The notes beneath the pieces were generated by a model. It was given only the letters and a program-made list of their open reading frames with translations, had not been told where the DNA came from and ran no database searches. A stretch of DNA of 64,000 nt from Pinibacter soli (lineage in GTDB: Bacteria > Bacteroidota > Bacteroidia > Chitinophagales > Chitinophagaceae). Of this stretch, positions 8,414 through 17,516 are shown piece by piece. The stretch covers positions 2,274,189 through 2,338,188 of the forward strand of contig NZ_JASBRG010000007.1 of NCBI RefSeq assembly GCF_029961145.1. The letters are read 5' to 3'. The position numbers and the translations under genes were made by a program. Numbering within the stretch: the stretch's first letter is position 1; every line of letters begins with the position of its first letter.

Positions 8414-10870
8414 TTACCCGTGCGCGACCTTCCAGATATTCTCACAATAATCTTTTATTGATCTATCGGATGAAAACATGCCCATTCTTGCAACATTAAG
8501 AATTGACATTTTCGTCCATACTTTTTGATTGGCGTACGCAGCTGAAACCTTTTCCTGGCACTCTACATAAGCACGAAAATCTTTGAACACCAAAAACGGA
8601 TCAACGTTGAGCAATGAATCTACGAACGGCTTGAAAACATTGGTATCGCCGTGAGAAAAAACACCCGACTGAATCATGTCAATAACTTGTTTCAGCTCCT
8701 GGTCATTATTGTAAATATCATAGGGCCAGTAGCCGTTGGCTTTTGTCTCTGCTACTTCAGCGGCATGCAATCCAAATAGGAAGAAATTTTCCTCGCCCAC
8801 GCATTCCATTATTTCTATGTTAGCTCCGTCAAACGTACCAATGGTAAGCGCTCCGTTCATTGCAAATTTCATGTTGCCCGTACCGGAAGCTTCTTTGCCC
8901 GCAGTAGAAATTTGCTCCGATAAATCTGCCGCTTTATAAACATGCGCACCATTCTTCACGTTGAAATCTGGAAAGAATACCACTTTGATCAGGCCATTTA
9001 CTTCGGGATCATTGTTAACCGTTTCAGCAACCGAGTTGATCAGTTTAATGATCAGCTTTGCCATAAAATATCCGGGCGCAGCTTTGCCCCCAAAAATGAA
9101 TGTACGCGGCACAATACCTTCTGCGCGTTTTTGCTTTATACGATTGTACAAATGTGCAATGTATAGCACGTTTAAATGTTGACGCTTATATTCATGAATG
9201 CGTTTCACTTGTATATCAAACAATGAATCGGGATTTACTTTGGTACCAACAACGGTCTGTATCAAGTCTGCGAGATCAGTCTTGTTTTGCCTCTTTACAT
9301 CGTGCCATGCTTGCTGAAAGGAAGCATCATTAGCATATTGTTCCAGCTTTATAAGATCTGTTTCAAGATGATTTACCCAACCTTCACCAATATGCGTTGT
9401 AACAAGTGAAGCCAGTCGTGGATTATACAGTTTTATCCATCGCCTTGGCGTTACTCCGTTTGTAACATTGAAGAAAATCTCAGGCTCCAGTTCATAAAAA
9501 TCATGCAGCACATCCTGCTTCAATAATTTTGTGTGCAAGGCCGAAACACCATTGATAGCGTGACTGCCAATCGTTGCCAGGTGCGCCATACGAACTGATT
9601 TATTGCCACGTTCATCAATGATCGACATGCGTTTTACTCTATCTTCATCCCCGGGATATTTATCTCTAATAGTTAAAAGAAAGCGACTATTGATTTCATA
9701 AATAATTTCCAGCGGCCTTGGTAACACATGGGCAAACAAAGGCAGCGACCATTTCTCAAGCGCTTCAGGCAACAAGGTATGATTGGTATACGCGAAAGTT
9801 CTTTTAGTCATGTCCCATGCCTTGTCCCAGCTCACCTGGTGCTCATCGATCAGTAAGCGCATCAACTCGGCAATTGCAATAGAGGGATGTGTATCGTTTA
9901 ACTGAAACGTCATCGACTCGGGAAATTCTTCTATGCTGAGCCCACGCAAATTGAGTATGTGAAATGCATTCTGCAAAGAACATGAAACGAAAAAATATTG
10001 TTGGGATAGTCTCAGCCTTTTACCTTCATCAGACACATCATTCGGGTATAGCACTTTGGAAATATTTTCGGAAAACACTTTTTCATGCACAGCGCCATAG
10101 TAATCACCTTTGTCGAATGCATGAAAATCGAAAGACTCCACAGCTTCCGACTTCCATAAACGAAGTATGCCGGTCACGCCGTTTTTATAACCCGGCACAG
10201 GTGTGTCATATGCAATGCCTTTGATCTCAGATTCAGCCATCCATTTTACCCTGTAATTACCCTTATCATCCGTATAACTTTCAGTATGGCCGCCGAGTTT
10301 TACAGTGTAGTTAAGTTCGGGTTTTACAATCTCCCAGGGGTTACCATTGCGCAGCCATTTGTCGGTAACTTCTACTTGCCAACCATCGCGTATAGTTTGA
10401 TCGAAGATGCCAAATTCATATCGTATGCCATAACCAACTGACGGCACCTGCAGAGTAGCAAGCGAATCCAGATAGCATGCAGCCAACCGCCCCAAACCGC
10501 CATTACCAAGACCGGGCTCTTCCTCCTGTTCCAATACGTCATTCAGGTTAATGCCTAGTTGCTCGACCGCTTTTTTTGTTTCATTTTCTATACCCAGGTT
10601 AATAAGTGCATTGCCGAGATGCGGCCCCATCAAAAACTCTGCAGAAAGATAACCGACGATCTTTAATTTTTTGTTCTGCATTTTCTCGGTATAGCTCACG
10701 AAGTTGCGCATCATTCGTTCGCGTGCCGCATAGGCCGTGGCCATGTACCAGTCGTGCAACGTGGCGATGCGTGGAGATTTTCCCAGGTTAAAACAAAGAT
10801 GCTCAAGTATGGAATCTTTTATTTCCTCAACCTTGTTTATGCTTTCATTTTGTACCAGCGTATTAGTCAT
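8414..10870 (-). CDS. glgP: Glycogen/starch phosphorylase GlgP (GT35)
   Basis: PLP-dependent phosphorylase that releases glucose-1-phosphate from the non-reducing ends of glycogen or maltodextrin in the cytoplasm. The 818 residues match the usual length of the bacterial enzyme. Key segments are visible: the N-terminal EPGLGNGGLGRLAACYLDS glycogen-phosphorylase signature, the glucan-site stretch FQLNDTHPSIAIAE, and near residue 665 the cofactor-lysine motif EASGTGNMKFAMNGALT. It is the first gene of the glgP-glgX pair and is transcribed away from the SusC locus, with a gap of about 540 bases. Its product branches are the substrate of GlgX. Alternative substrate preference (maltodextrin versus glycogen) cannot be decided by reading. 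Confidence 0.96.
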   Translation of the reverse strand: MTNTLVQNESINKVEEIKDSILEHLCFNLGKSPRIATLHDWYMATAYAARERMMRNFVSYTEKMQNKKLKIVGYLSAEFLMGPHLGNALINLGIENETKKAVEQLGINLNDVLEQEEEPGLGNGGLGRLAACYLDSLATLQVPSVGYGIRYEFGIFDQTIRDGWQVEVTDKWLRNGNPWEIVKPELNYTVKLGGHTESYTDDKGNYRVKWMAESEIKGIAYDTPVPGYKNGVTGILRLWKSEAVESFDFHAFDKGDYYGAVHEKVFSENISKVLYPNDVSDEGKRLRLSQQYFFVSCSLQNAFHILNLRGLSIEEFPESMTFQLNDTHPSIAIAELMRLLIDEHQVSWDKAWDMTKRTFAYTNHTLLPEALEKWSLPLFAHVLPRPLEIIYEINSRFLLTIRDKYPGDEDRVKRMSIIDERGNKSVRMAHLATIGSHAINGVSALHTKLLKQDVLHDFYELEPEIFFNVTNGVTPRRWIKLYNPRLASLVTTHIGEGWVNHLETDLIKLEQYANDASFQQAWHDVKRQNKTDLADLIQTVVGTKVNPDSLFDIQVKRIHEYKRQHLNVLYIAHLYNRIKQKRAEGIVPRTFIFGGKAAPGYFMAKLIIKLINSVAETVNNDPEVNGLIKVVFFPDFNVKNGAHVYKAADLSEQISTAGKEASGTGNMKFAMNGALTIGTFDGANIEIMECVGEENFFLFGLHAAEVAETKANGYWPYDIYNNDQELKQVIDMIQSGVFSHGDTNVFKPFVDSLLNVDPFLVFKDFRAYVECQEKVSAAYANQKVWTKMSILNVARMGMFSSDRSIKDYCENIWKVAHG

Positions 10871-11414
10871 TGCATTAGTTGTTAGTTGATAGTTATTTAG
10901 TTGTTAGATCTGGTTCCGGCAAATACCGGTTATATAAACAAGCGAGTTGCAGTAAAGTTGTTGATAATGGATATTATGTAGCCGTTGGCTGGTGGCGGTA
11001 AGCCGTATTTCCAACTGTGTAATTTGGTGGTAATTGCTTAACTCCAAAGGACGCCAGGAGTTGTTTGCAATTACTGGCGGATCACCGCGCAAAAGGAACA
11101 AACAGAACATTTTCTATTTGCTTACTTTACAGCGTTTGTTGCCTCCACTTTTGCAGTAAATCCTATCCATTCTTCGCGGTAAAACCAGCGCCTGCAACCG
11201 ATTACGAACAGCCCATTAACCAGCAACCTCCTACATATTAGAATAAAATAAGTTAATAAAGTATCACTGTTTCCCCGTTAAACTTTCTTTTAAAACTTTC
11301 TTGTAATACAGACACTTGGCAAGAAAACTTGTCAGAAAAACATATATAAGTGATAAAAAAGTATTCTAACTTATGACAAATTGCAAACTATTTTTACCAA
11401 AACAACTTGCCGTT
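10871..11414. promoter_or_regulatory. Divergent glgP / susC intergenic region with 45-base inverted repeat
   Basis: This gap must carry the promoters of glgP (minus) and the SusC locus (plus). Its clearest structure is an inverted repeat at 11030-11074, GTAATTGCTTAACTCC and GGAGTTGTTTGCAATTAC around an 11-base loop. It could be an operator or a leader-RNA structure. The last 150 bases before susC are AT-rich, as expected of a promoter zone, but no confident Bacteroidota -33/-7 pair was found. A 68-codon frame at 10904-11110 has no protein-like features. Confidence 0.5.
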
Positions 11415-14400
11415 ATGACAAAATTGACCAAGCTAGTACTAGTCTTGTTCTTTGCGTTTGCCCTATGCCATATTTCGTGGGCGCAAAGCAGAACAATTTC
11501 TGGTACAGTAAGTGACAACAATGGTAACCCGCTCTTTCGCGCTACGGTTGCCGTGAAAAACTCCAAAGCAGTAACGCTCACAGATGCCGATGGAAAGTTC
11601 TCCCTCAAAGTTCCGGATGGCGCCACTACACTCGTAGTAAGTAACGTGGGCACTTCTACAAAAGAAGTTCCAATTGGCACCAACTCCGTTTTCGCAGTTG
11701 TGCTGCAATCTTCCAGAACACAGTTGAGTGACATTGTAGTGATAGGCTATGGTACCTCCAAAAGAGCAAACCTTACAACTGCCCAACAATCAATTAATGC
11801 AAAGGCGATTGAAAAAACGGTGAACACCACTGTTGAACAAGCTTTGCAGGGCCGTGCAGCCGGTGTGTATGTTACACAAAACTCGGGTCAGCCGGGCGGC
11901 GGCATGTCGGTTAATATCCGTGGTATCAGTACGCTTAACGGCACTACTCAGCCACTGTATGTTATTGATGATGTACAGATCAAGGGGGCTGATGTTGGTT
12001 CTGGTAACGCAACTTCATCCAATCCTTTGTCAGGCTTAAACCCTGCAGACATTGAGGATATACAAATATTGGAAGGTCCGTCTGCAACGGCCATTTACGG
12101 TTCGCAAGGAACAAATGGCGTGGTACTAATCACCACTAAACGAGGTAAGTCCGGTGATTTCAAGGTAAACTACGGCTATCAATACAGTTTGCAAACACCT
12201 CCGGATCATCTTCCTGTAATGAACCTGTCGCAATATGCAAGCATGGTAAAACAATACCACGCTATTGCAGGCGGTACCACTCCGGGTGAGTTTTTAGACT
12301 CTTCTTTGCTTGGTGCGGGCACCGACTGGCAGGCAGAATTGTTCAACAACGCGGCCATGAACAAGCACCAGCTTAGCCTTAGCGGTGGAAGCAACGCAAC
12401 TACCTACTACCTTTCCGGCGAATATCTGGATCAGGATGGTATTGCGGCCGGCTCTGGTTTTAAAAGATATGGCACAAGATTAAACGTTGACAGCAAGCCG
12501 AAAAAATGGCTGGCCCTGGGTGCTAATATCAACTTTAATCAAACCAATGAAAACCTTACTACCACTAACTATGGCGATGCACAAAGCCCACTCATTGCAA
12601 ACGCTTTAAGACTGACACCTCAAATTCCCGTTACGAATTTCGACGGATCATGGGGCGGAAGCGATCCTGTAAACGGAGCCAATCAATATGCACCAATCAA
12701 CCCGATCGCACTGGCAAACCTCATCACGAATACAAATATGAAGAGGCAGTTCATGGGCGGCTTTAATGTTAGCATTATGCCGGTAAAAGGTCTTACCATT
12801 AAAAGTACTTTGAGTAGCAGTTTTGGTAATGGTCTTTCTACTTATTACACACCTACTTATAATATTGACCAATGGCACTACAACACTGTTGCGTCTTTAA
12901 CTACGGGTACCTATTCCAGTTACTATTGGAACTGGAACCAGTGGATCGAATATGCAAAACAAATAGGCAAGCACAACTTTACAGTGATGGCGAGCCACGA
13001 GGCACAGGAATCAAAGTACCAGGCGTTAACCGCCGGAAGAACAGGATTTCTTACCAATGACATTTTTGATATAAATGCAGGCGACCCACTTACTGCAACC
13101 AACAGCGGCGGTACTTATCCAAGCGGCATGGAATCTTATCTCGGAAGGGTTACCTACAACTACGATAACCGCTACCTTGTAGCTGCTGCCTACAGAAAAG
13201 ACGGATCACCAAATTTTGGCCCGGACAAAAGATGGGGGGCGTTCCCTTCTTTATCTGTAGCATGGAGAATAAGCCAGGAAAAATTCTATGACGTTTCATG
13301 GATGAACGAATTGAAGCTTAGATATGAAACTGGTTTAAATGGTAACCAGGGCAACAAATCTGGCGTATACGCACCATTGGCTACCGGTGCCACTCGATGG
13401 GGAACAGGTTTTCTTCCATCCACATTTACCAACCCGGCTTTGCAATGGGAAGAAACCGGGAGCTATAACTTGGGCCTTAATGCAAGTTTCCTGCACAGCA
13501 GATTTAACATTGAAGGAAACTACTACGAGAGAAACATCAGCAATCTTTTGATGAAAGCAAGCGTGCCGGATTATATGGGAACAAATAGCAGCCCCGGATC
13601 TTTAAACGCACCCCAGGTTAATACCGGATCAATGCAAACGAAAGGTTGGGATATCACCATCAACGCAGCCATCATCGATCATAAAGATTTTAAATGGGAC
13701 GCGAACCTGAATATTTCACATTACAAAAGCATCGTAACATCTTTGAACAACAGCCAGACTTTTCTTGAAAGAACTTCATGGTGGATGAACAACTGGACGC
13801 AACGTTCAACGCTTGGTTCAGAGCCATGGTTGTTCAGAGGATATAAAGAAGACGGCTTGTTCCAGTCTGTGGCAGACATCAACAAAAGCCCAAGACCGGT
13901 TGATAACAGCGGCAACAAAATTCCGGCAGATCCAAACACAGGCTTGTGGGTAGGTGATGTAAAATATAAAGACCTTAATGGCGATGGCAAAATTACTGTA
14001 GATGATATGACCGACATTGGTAACCCATGGCCAAAACTTAGCGGTGGTCTTACCAATACTTTCAGCTACAAAGGGTTTGAACTAAGTATGTTGATCATTG
14101 GCTCTTATGGCAACCAGGTATACAACTTCATAGCTGCACAAGCGAGCAATCCAAACAATATCAACCTTAGCAGAAACTTGCTGACCAAAGCCATGGAATA
14201 CGCGAAGATTGATGGCAAGGACCCAGGCAATCCTAAGCTCATCAACCCGGGCACAGATGTTCCGCGCATTACCAACAACCAGATAGCAAGCGACAACAAC
14301 TATGCAAAGATTACTGACAGATTTTTGGAAGATGGTTCGTACCTGCGCTTGAAAAACATTTCACTTACTTATGACTTTCCTGCAAAATGGCTGGGCTACG

Positions 14401-14597
14401 CGAAAGTGGTTAAAGGATTACGTGTAACAGTAGGAACGCAAAATCTATTAACGATCACTCATTATAAAGGATACGATCCGGAAGTTGGCTCTTATGTAGG
14501 CACAGGCTCATCAACGGACAACCAGGCAATTGGTATCGACTTTGGTCGCTACCCATTAACAAGAATGTATAATGCAGCAGTAAGTGTTAACTTCTAA
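11415..14597 (+). CDS. SusC/RagA-family TonB-dependent outer-membrane transporter
   Basis: Outer-membrane barrel that imports oligosaccharides with its SusD lid, powered by TonB. The ATG at 11415 is chosen because a clean signal peptide follows (MTKLTKLVLVLFFAFALCH, cleavage near SWAQ); an ATG at 11373 would add 14 residues in front of it. Residues about 25-95 of the mature protein form a carboxypeptidase-D-regulatory-like domain (GTVSDNNGNPL). Then comes the SusC signature IVVIGYG and a plug domain with QALQGRAAGVYV, NIRGISTLN and IEDIQILEGPSATAIYG. The remainder is barrel, with a Ca-site-like DLNGDGKITVDDM late in the protein. About 1060 residues is normal. It is followed after 12 bases by the SusD gene and starts a five-gene locus. 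Confidence 0.95.
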   Translation: MTKLTKLVLVLFFAFALCHISWAQSRTISGTVSDNNGNPLFRATVAVKNSKAVTLTDADGKFSLKVPDGATTLVVSNVGTSTKEVPIGTNSVFAVVLQSSRTQLSDIVVIGYGTSKRANLTTAQQSINAKAIEKTVNTTVEQALQGRAAGVYVTQNSGQPGGGMSVNIRGISTLNGTTQPLYVIDDVQIKGADVGSGNATSSNPLSGLNPADIEDIQILEGPSATAIYGSQGTNGVVLITTKRGKSGDFKVNYGYQYSLQTPPDHLPVMNLSQYASMVKQYHAIAGGTTPGEFLDSSLLGAGTDWQAELFNNAAMNKHQLSLSGGSNATTYYLSGEYLDQDGIAAGSGFKRYGTRLNVDSKPKKWLALGANINFNQTNENLTTTNYGDAQSPLIANALRLTPQIPVTNFDGSWGGSDPVNGANQYAPINPIALANLITNTNMKRQFMGGFNVSIMPVKGLTIKSTLSSSFGNGLSTYYTPTYNIDQWHYNTVASLTTGTYSSYYWNWNQWIEYAKQIGKHNFTVMASHEAQESKYQALTAGRTGFLTNDIFDINAGDPLTATNSGGTYPSGMESYLGRVTYNYDNRYLVAAAYRKDGSPNFGPDKRWGAFPSLSVAWRISQEKFYDVSWMNELKLRYETGLNGNQGNKSGVYAPLATGATRWGTGFLPSTFTNPALQWEETGSYNLGLNASFLHSRFNIEGNYYERNISNLLMKASVPDYMGTNSSPGSLNAPQVNTGSMQTKGWDITINAAIIDHKDFKWDANLNISHYKSIVTSLNNSQTFLERTSWWMNNWTQRSTLGSEPWLFRGYKEDGLFQSVADINKSPRPVDNSGNKIPADPNTGLWVGDVKYKDLNGDGKITVDDMTDIGNPWPKLSGGLTNTFSYKGFELSMLIIGSYGNQVYNFIAAQASNPNNINLSRNLLTKAMEYAKIDGKDPGNPKLINPGTDVPRITNNQIASDNNYAKITDRFLEDGSYLRLKNISLTYDFPAKWLGYAKVVKGLRVTVGTQNLLTITHYKGYDPEVGSYVGTGSSTDNQAIGIDFGRYPLTRMYNAAVSVNF

Positions 14598-14609
14598 ACT
14601 ACTTGTAAA

Positions 14610-16298
14610 ATGAAAAACATCAGATATAAAAATTATTTCGCCACATTGATACTTGCTGTTGCAGCATTATCAAGTTGCAAGAAAAGCTTTCTCGATATGC
14701 CACCGGAAGACGCAGTGGTAGATGCGAATTTCTATAAAACGGACGACCAGGTAAAAGCCGCGACCAGCTTACTTTACAGTGAAGTATGGTTTGACTATAA
14801 TGACAAGGCCATGTACAACCTTGGCGACTTCAGAGGAGGTTCTGCTTTCTCTGCATGGAACGACAGAGGCAACGTAATGTTTAACACAACTGGCGACAAT
14901 GGCGAGAACGGAGCTTCATGGCGTGCGTTCTTTAACGTGGTTGCACAGTCTAACATGGCAATCTACAATATCAACAAATATGCAGGTCCGGAGGTAACAG
15001 CTTCAACAAAAAAGATTTCGATAGCAGAAGCAAGATTTATGCGCTCTTTGGCTTATCGCTACCTTGTGATGAACTGGGGCGCCGTGCCAATTATCACTAA
15101 CAACGTTGAGCAACTTTTTGATACTTCCATTGCCCGCAATACTGTATCAAGTGTTTGGCGCTTTATTACCAGTGAAATGCGTGCTGCAGCAGCAGATCTT
15201 CCAGAAGCCGCGGCACAGCAGGGAAGACTGACCAAATGGTCCGCAGAAGGTATGCTTGCCCGTTTCTATTTAACCAGGGCAGGCGTGGAAAGCAGCGGCG
15301 GTACCAGGAAACAGCAGTTTTTAGATAGCGCCAAATACTATGCAAATGATGTAATTACACGCAGTGGATATAAACTACTTGACAGCTACGAACAGCTTTT
15401 CAAATATCCATACAATAACAACACCGAATCTTTGTTTGAATTACAGTGGGTATTTTCAGGAACATCAGCATGGGGAACGGCTAACAGTATGCCGGAATAT
15501 TTAGCTTACAGCCCGGACATTTCATTTGGCGGATGGGGCGGCGATAAAGGCGCAACATGGTGGATGCTCAGCCAGTACGATGGATTTGTTGCTCAGGGAA
15601 CTGACACATTAAAAGGAAGAACCGTAGATCAACGCTTACATGCTACGTTCATGCTACCCGGTTTTTACTACCCGGAAATAACCAAGGTAACGGACAAAAC
15701 AAAATTGATATTTCCATTTAGCGGAACAGACAACAACTTCCTGTCTGTTAAAAAATATGTGATCGGATCACCGCTGGATCTTGCGGGCATTGCATCTCAG
15801 CAACACTACCCTAACGATACGTATATGATGCGCCTGGCAGAAATGTACCTGATATATACAGAAGCAACTATTGGTAATGCTGCTTCCACATCCGACGCGA
15901 CCGCTGTAGCATACTTTAACGCAGTTCATCAAAGAGCAGGTTTACCAGCCTATGAAGTAGGCGGCCAGAACGGTAGCGGACCTCTTACACTTGATAAGGT
16001 TTTTTCAGAAAGATTTAAAGAGTTTGCTATGGAAGGCATGGCATGGTACGACTTTGTGAGCCTGCACTACTGGAACCCGCAAAAAGCATATAACATGCTG
16101 AACGCGCAAGACAGAGGCTTGTTCTTTGCAAAACCAGATCAAATGCCTAACCCAACTTTATGGACGTTCAATAAAACATCATGGTTTACCGAAAGAAAGG
16201 TTGTTGCAAATGATGGAAACTTCCTGCTTCCAATTCCAAATACTGAATTAAGCAAGGCTCCTAATTTATCAAAACCACCAGTTGATTATAAGCTTTAG
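14610..16298 (+). CDS. SusD/RagB-family glycan-binding outer-membrane lipoprotein
   Basis: Surface lipoprotein that caps the SusC channel and binds the imported glycan. The signal peptide ends in a lipobox LSSC (Cys23), followed by the typical SusD start KKSFLDMPPEDA. TPR-like helical segments (about 85-230; MRSLAYRYLVMNWGAVPI) and a RagB/SusD C-terminal region (LAEMYLIYTEA and RFKEFAMEGMAWYDFV) are recognisable. The length of 562 residues is normal. The order SusC-SusD with 12 bases between is the hallmark of a Bacteroidota polysaccharide utilisation locus; the glycan is inferred from the GH130 gene downstream. Confidence 0.95.
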   Translation: MKNIRYKNYFATLILAVAALSSCKKSFLDMPPEDAVVDANFYKTDDQVKAATSLLYSEVWFDYNDKAMYNLGDFRGGSAFSAWNDRGNVMFNTTGDNGENGASWRAFFNVVAQSNMAIYNINKYAGPEVTASTKKISIAEARFMRSLAYRYLVMNWGAVPIITNNVEQLFDTSIARNTVSSVWRFITSEMRAAAADLPEAAAQQGRLTKWSAEGMLARFYLTRAGVESSGGTRKQQFLDSAKYYANDVITRSGYKLLDSYEQLFKYPYNNNTESLFELQWVFSGTSAWGTANSMPEYLAYSPDISFGGWGGDKGATWWMLSQYDGFVAQGTDTLKGRTVDQRLHATFMLPGFYYPEITKVTDKTKLIFPFSGTDNNFLSVKKYVIGSPLDLAGIASQQHYPNDTYMMRLAEMYLIYTEATIGNAASTSDATAVAYFNAVHQRAGLPAYEVGGQNGSGPLTLDKVFSERFKEFAMEGMAWYDFVSLHYWNPQKAYNMLNAQDRGLFFAKPDQMPNPTLWTFNKTSWFTERKVVANDGNFLLPIPNTELSKAPNLSKPPVDYKL

Positions 16299-16340
16299 TT
16301 AGTTCCGTCACAATTTTTTTGAAAAAGAAATATTACTTCA

Positions 16341-17477
16341 ATGAAATCTATATATAAAATATTATTCACCCTGTTGATGTTTTTTGCAGCAGCAAGTATC
16401 ATTTACTCCTGCAAAAAAGACGCGGCACCAACGCCTGTCATCAACTATATCAGAGTTACGAATCCCGTGTCTTCAGACTCTTTGCTGGTGTCCGCAAACC
16501 AGGGACAACTCATTGCCATTGTAGGAACCAATCTGCAGGAAGCAAGAGAAGTTTGGTTCAACGATCAGCAGTCAAGGCTAACACCAACTTACATTAGCGG
16601 CAACTCTATCCTGGTGTCTGTGCCAAGCAAAATTCCAACCACAGTAAACAACATAATGACGATCGTTTTTGCGAATGGCTACAAACTGAAGTATAACTTC
16701 AGTGTTGACATCAGCAAGCCATCGTTAAACAGCATGACCTGCGAGTTTGTGAATGCAGGAGATGTTGCAACTATTATCGGCAACTATTTCTACCAACCAT
16801 TAACGGTAACATTTACCGGAGGTGCAACTGGCGAAATTGTTTCTGTAGCAGATGGTGTACTAAAATTCAAAGTGCCTGCAAACGCACAACCAGGGCCAAT
16901 TACAGTGAAAACAAATTTTGGTATAACATCATCTGACTTCTGGTTCCGCGATCCAAGAAACCAGTTTATCACCAGCGACCCTTATGAAGGATGGCACGAA
17001 GAAAACCTTGTAGTAACCAATCCCGGCCCCGGCGATCCTCCAAAGATCAGCGGCAATTACATTCGCGTAAATAAAAAACTGGCAAGCTGGAGCTGGAACG
17101 AAATTGCAGACGGCCCGGCATCTGCAATGCCAAACCACAGCAAAAAAATTCCTGATGATGCTATTCTTCATCCTGAAAAATATTACCTGAAGTTTGAAAT
17201 CTGCACCATGAAACCGTATAACAACGGCATGATAAGAATCAACGCGGGCACGAGCGTTCAGGATGCAGTCAACTACCAATGGGCACCTCCTTATGATTCT
17301 AAAGGTCAATGGCAAACTGTTGTTATTTCTTACGATGAAGTATGGAAAAGCTATACAGTAAAGCCGACTGTAAATCCTGATGGCTACTGGGCAATGCTGT
17401 TGATGCAGGGGCCCGGCGACCTGGATGCTGACATTAGTTTTGACAGTTTCAGAATTGTTCCAAAATCTAACAAGTAG
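16341..17477 (+). CDS. IPT/TIG-domain surface glycan-binding lipoprotein
   Basis: Probable surface glycan-binding protein of the same locus. A signal peptide with lipobox IYSC (Cys24, then KKDAAP) is followed by two IPT/TIG beta-sandwich domains (about 35-120 and 125-200; recurring phrases GTNLQEAREVWF and GNYFYQPLTVTF). A C-terminal domain of about 175 residues begins at DPRNQFITSDPYEGW and ends ISFDSFRIVP; it resembles the carbohydrate-binding ends of SGBP proteins in Bacteroidota loci. Those proteins hold the polysaccharide at the cell surface for hydrolysis and import. It lies 42 bases after the SusD gene. The exact glycan cannot be read from the sequence. Confidence 0.8.
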   Translation: MKSIYKILFTLLMFFAAASIIYSCKKDAAPTPVINYIRVTNPVSSDSLLVSANQGQLIAIVGTNLQEAREVWFNDQQSRLTPTYISGNSILVSVPSKIPTTVNNIMTIVFANGYKLKYNFSVDISKPSLNSMTCEFVNAGDVATIIGNYFYQPLTVTFTGGATGEIVSVADGVLKFKVPANAQPGPITVKTNFGITSSDFWFRDPRNQFITSDPYEGWHEENLVVTNPGPGDPPKISGNYIRVNKKLASWSWNEIADGPASAMPNHSKKIPDDAILHPEKYYLKFEICTMKPYNNGMIRINAGTSVQDAVNYQWAPPYDSKGQWQTVVISYDEVWKSYTVKPTVNPDGYWAMLLMQGPGDLDADISFDSFRIVPKSNK

Positions 17478-17516
17478 CCTCCCGAAAAAATTAGTTCAAT
17501 CATAACATCAATAAAA

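Noticed and set aside
10904-11110. 68-codon minus-strand frame upstream of susC
   Set aside because: Low-complexity translation without start context, and it overlaps the inverted repeat at 11030-11074.
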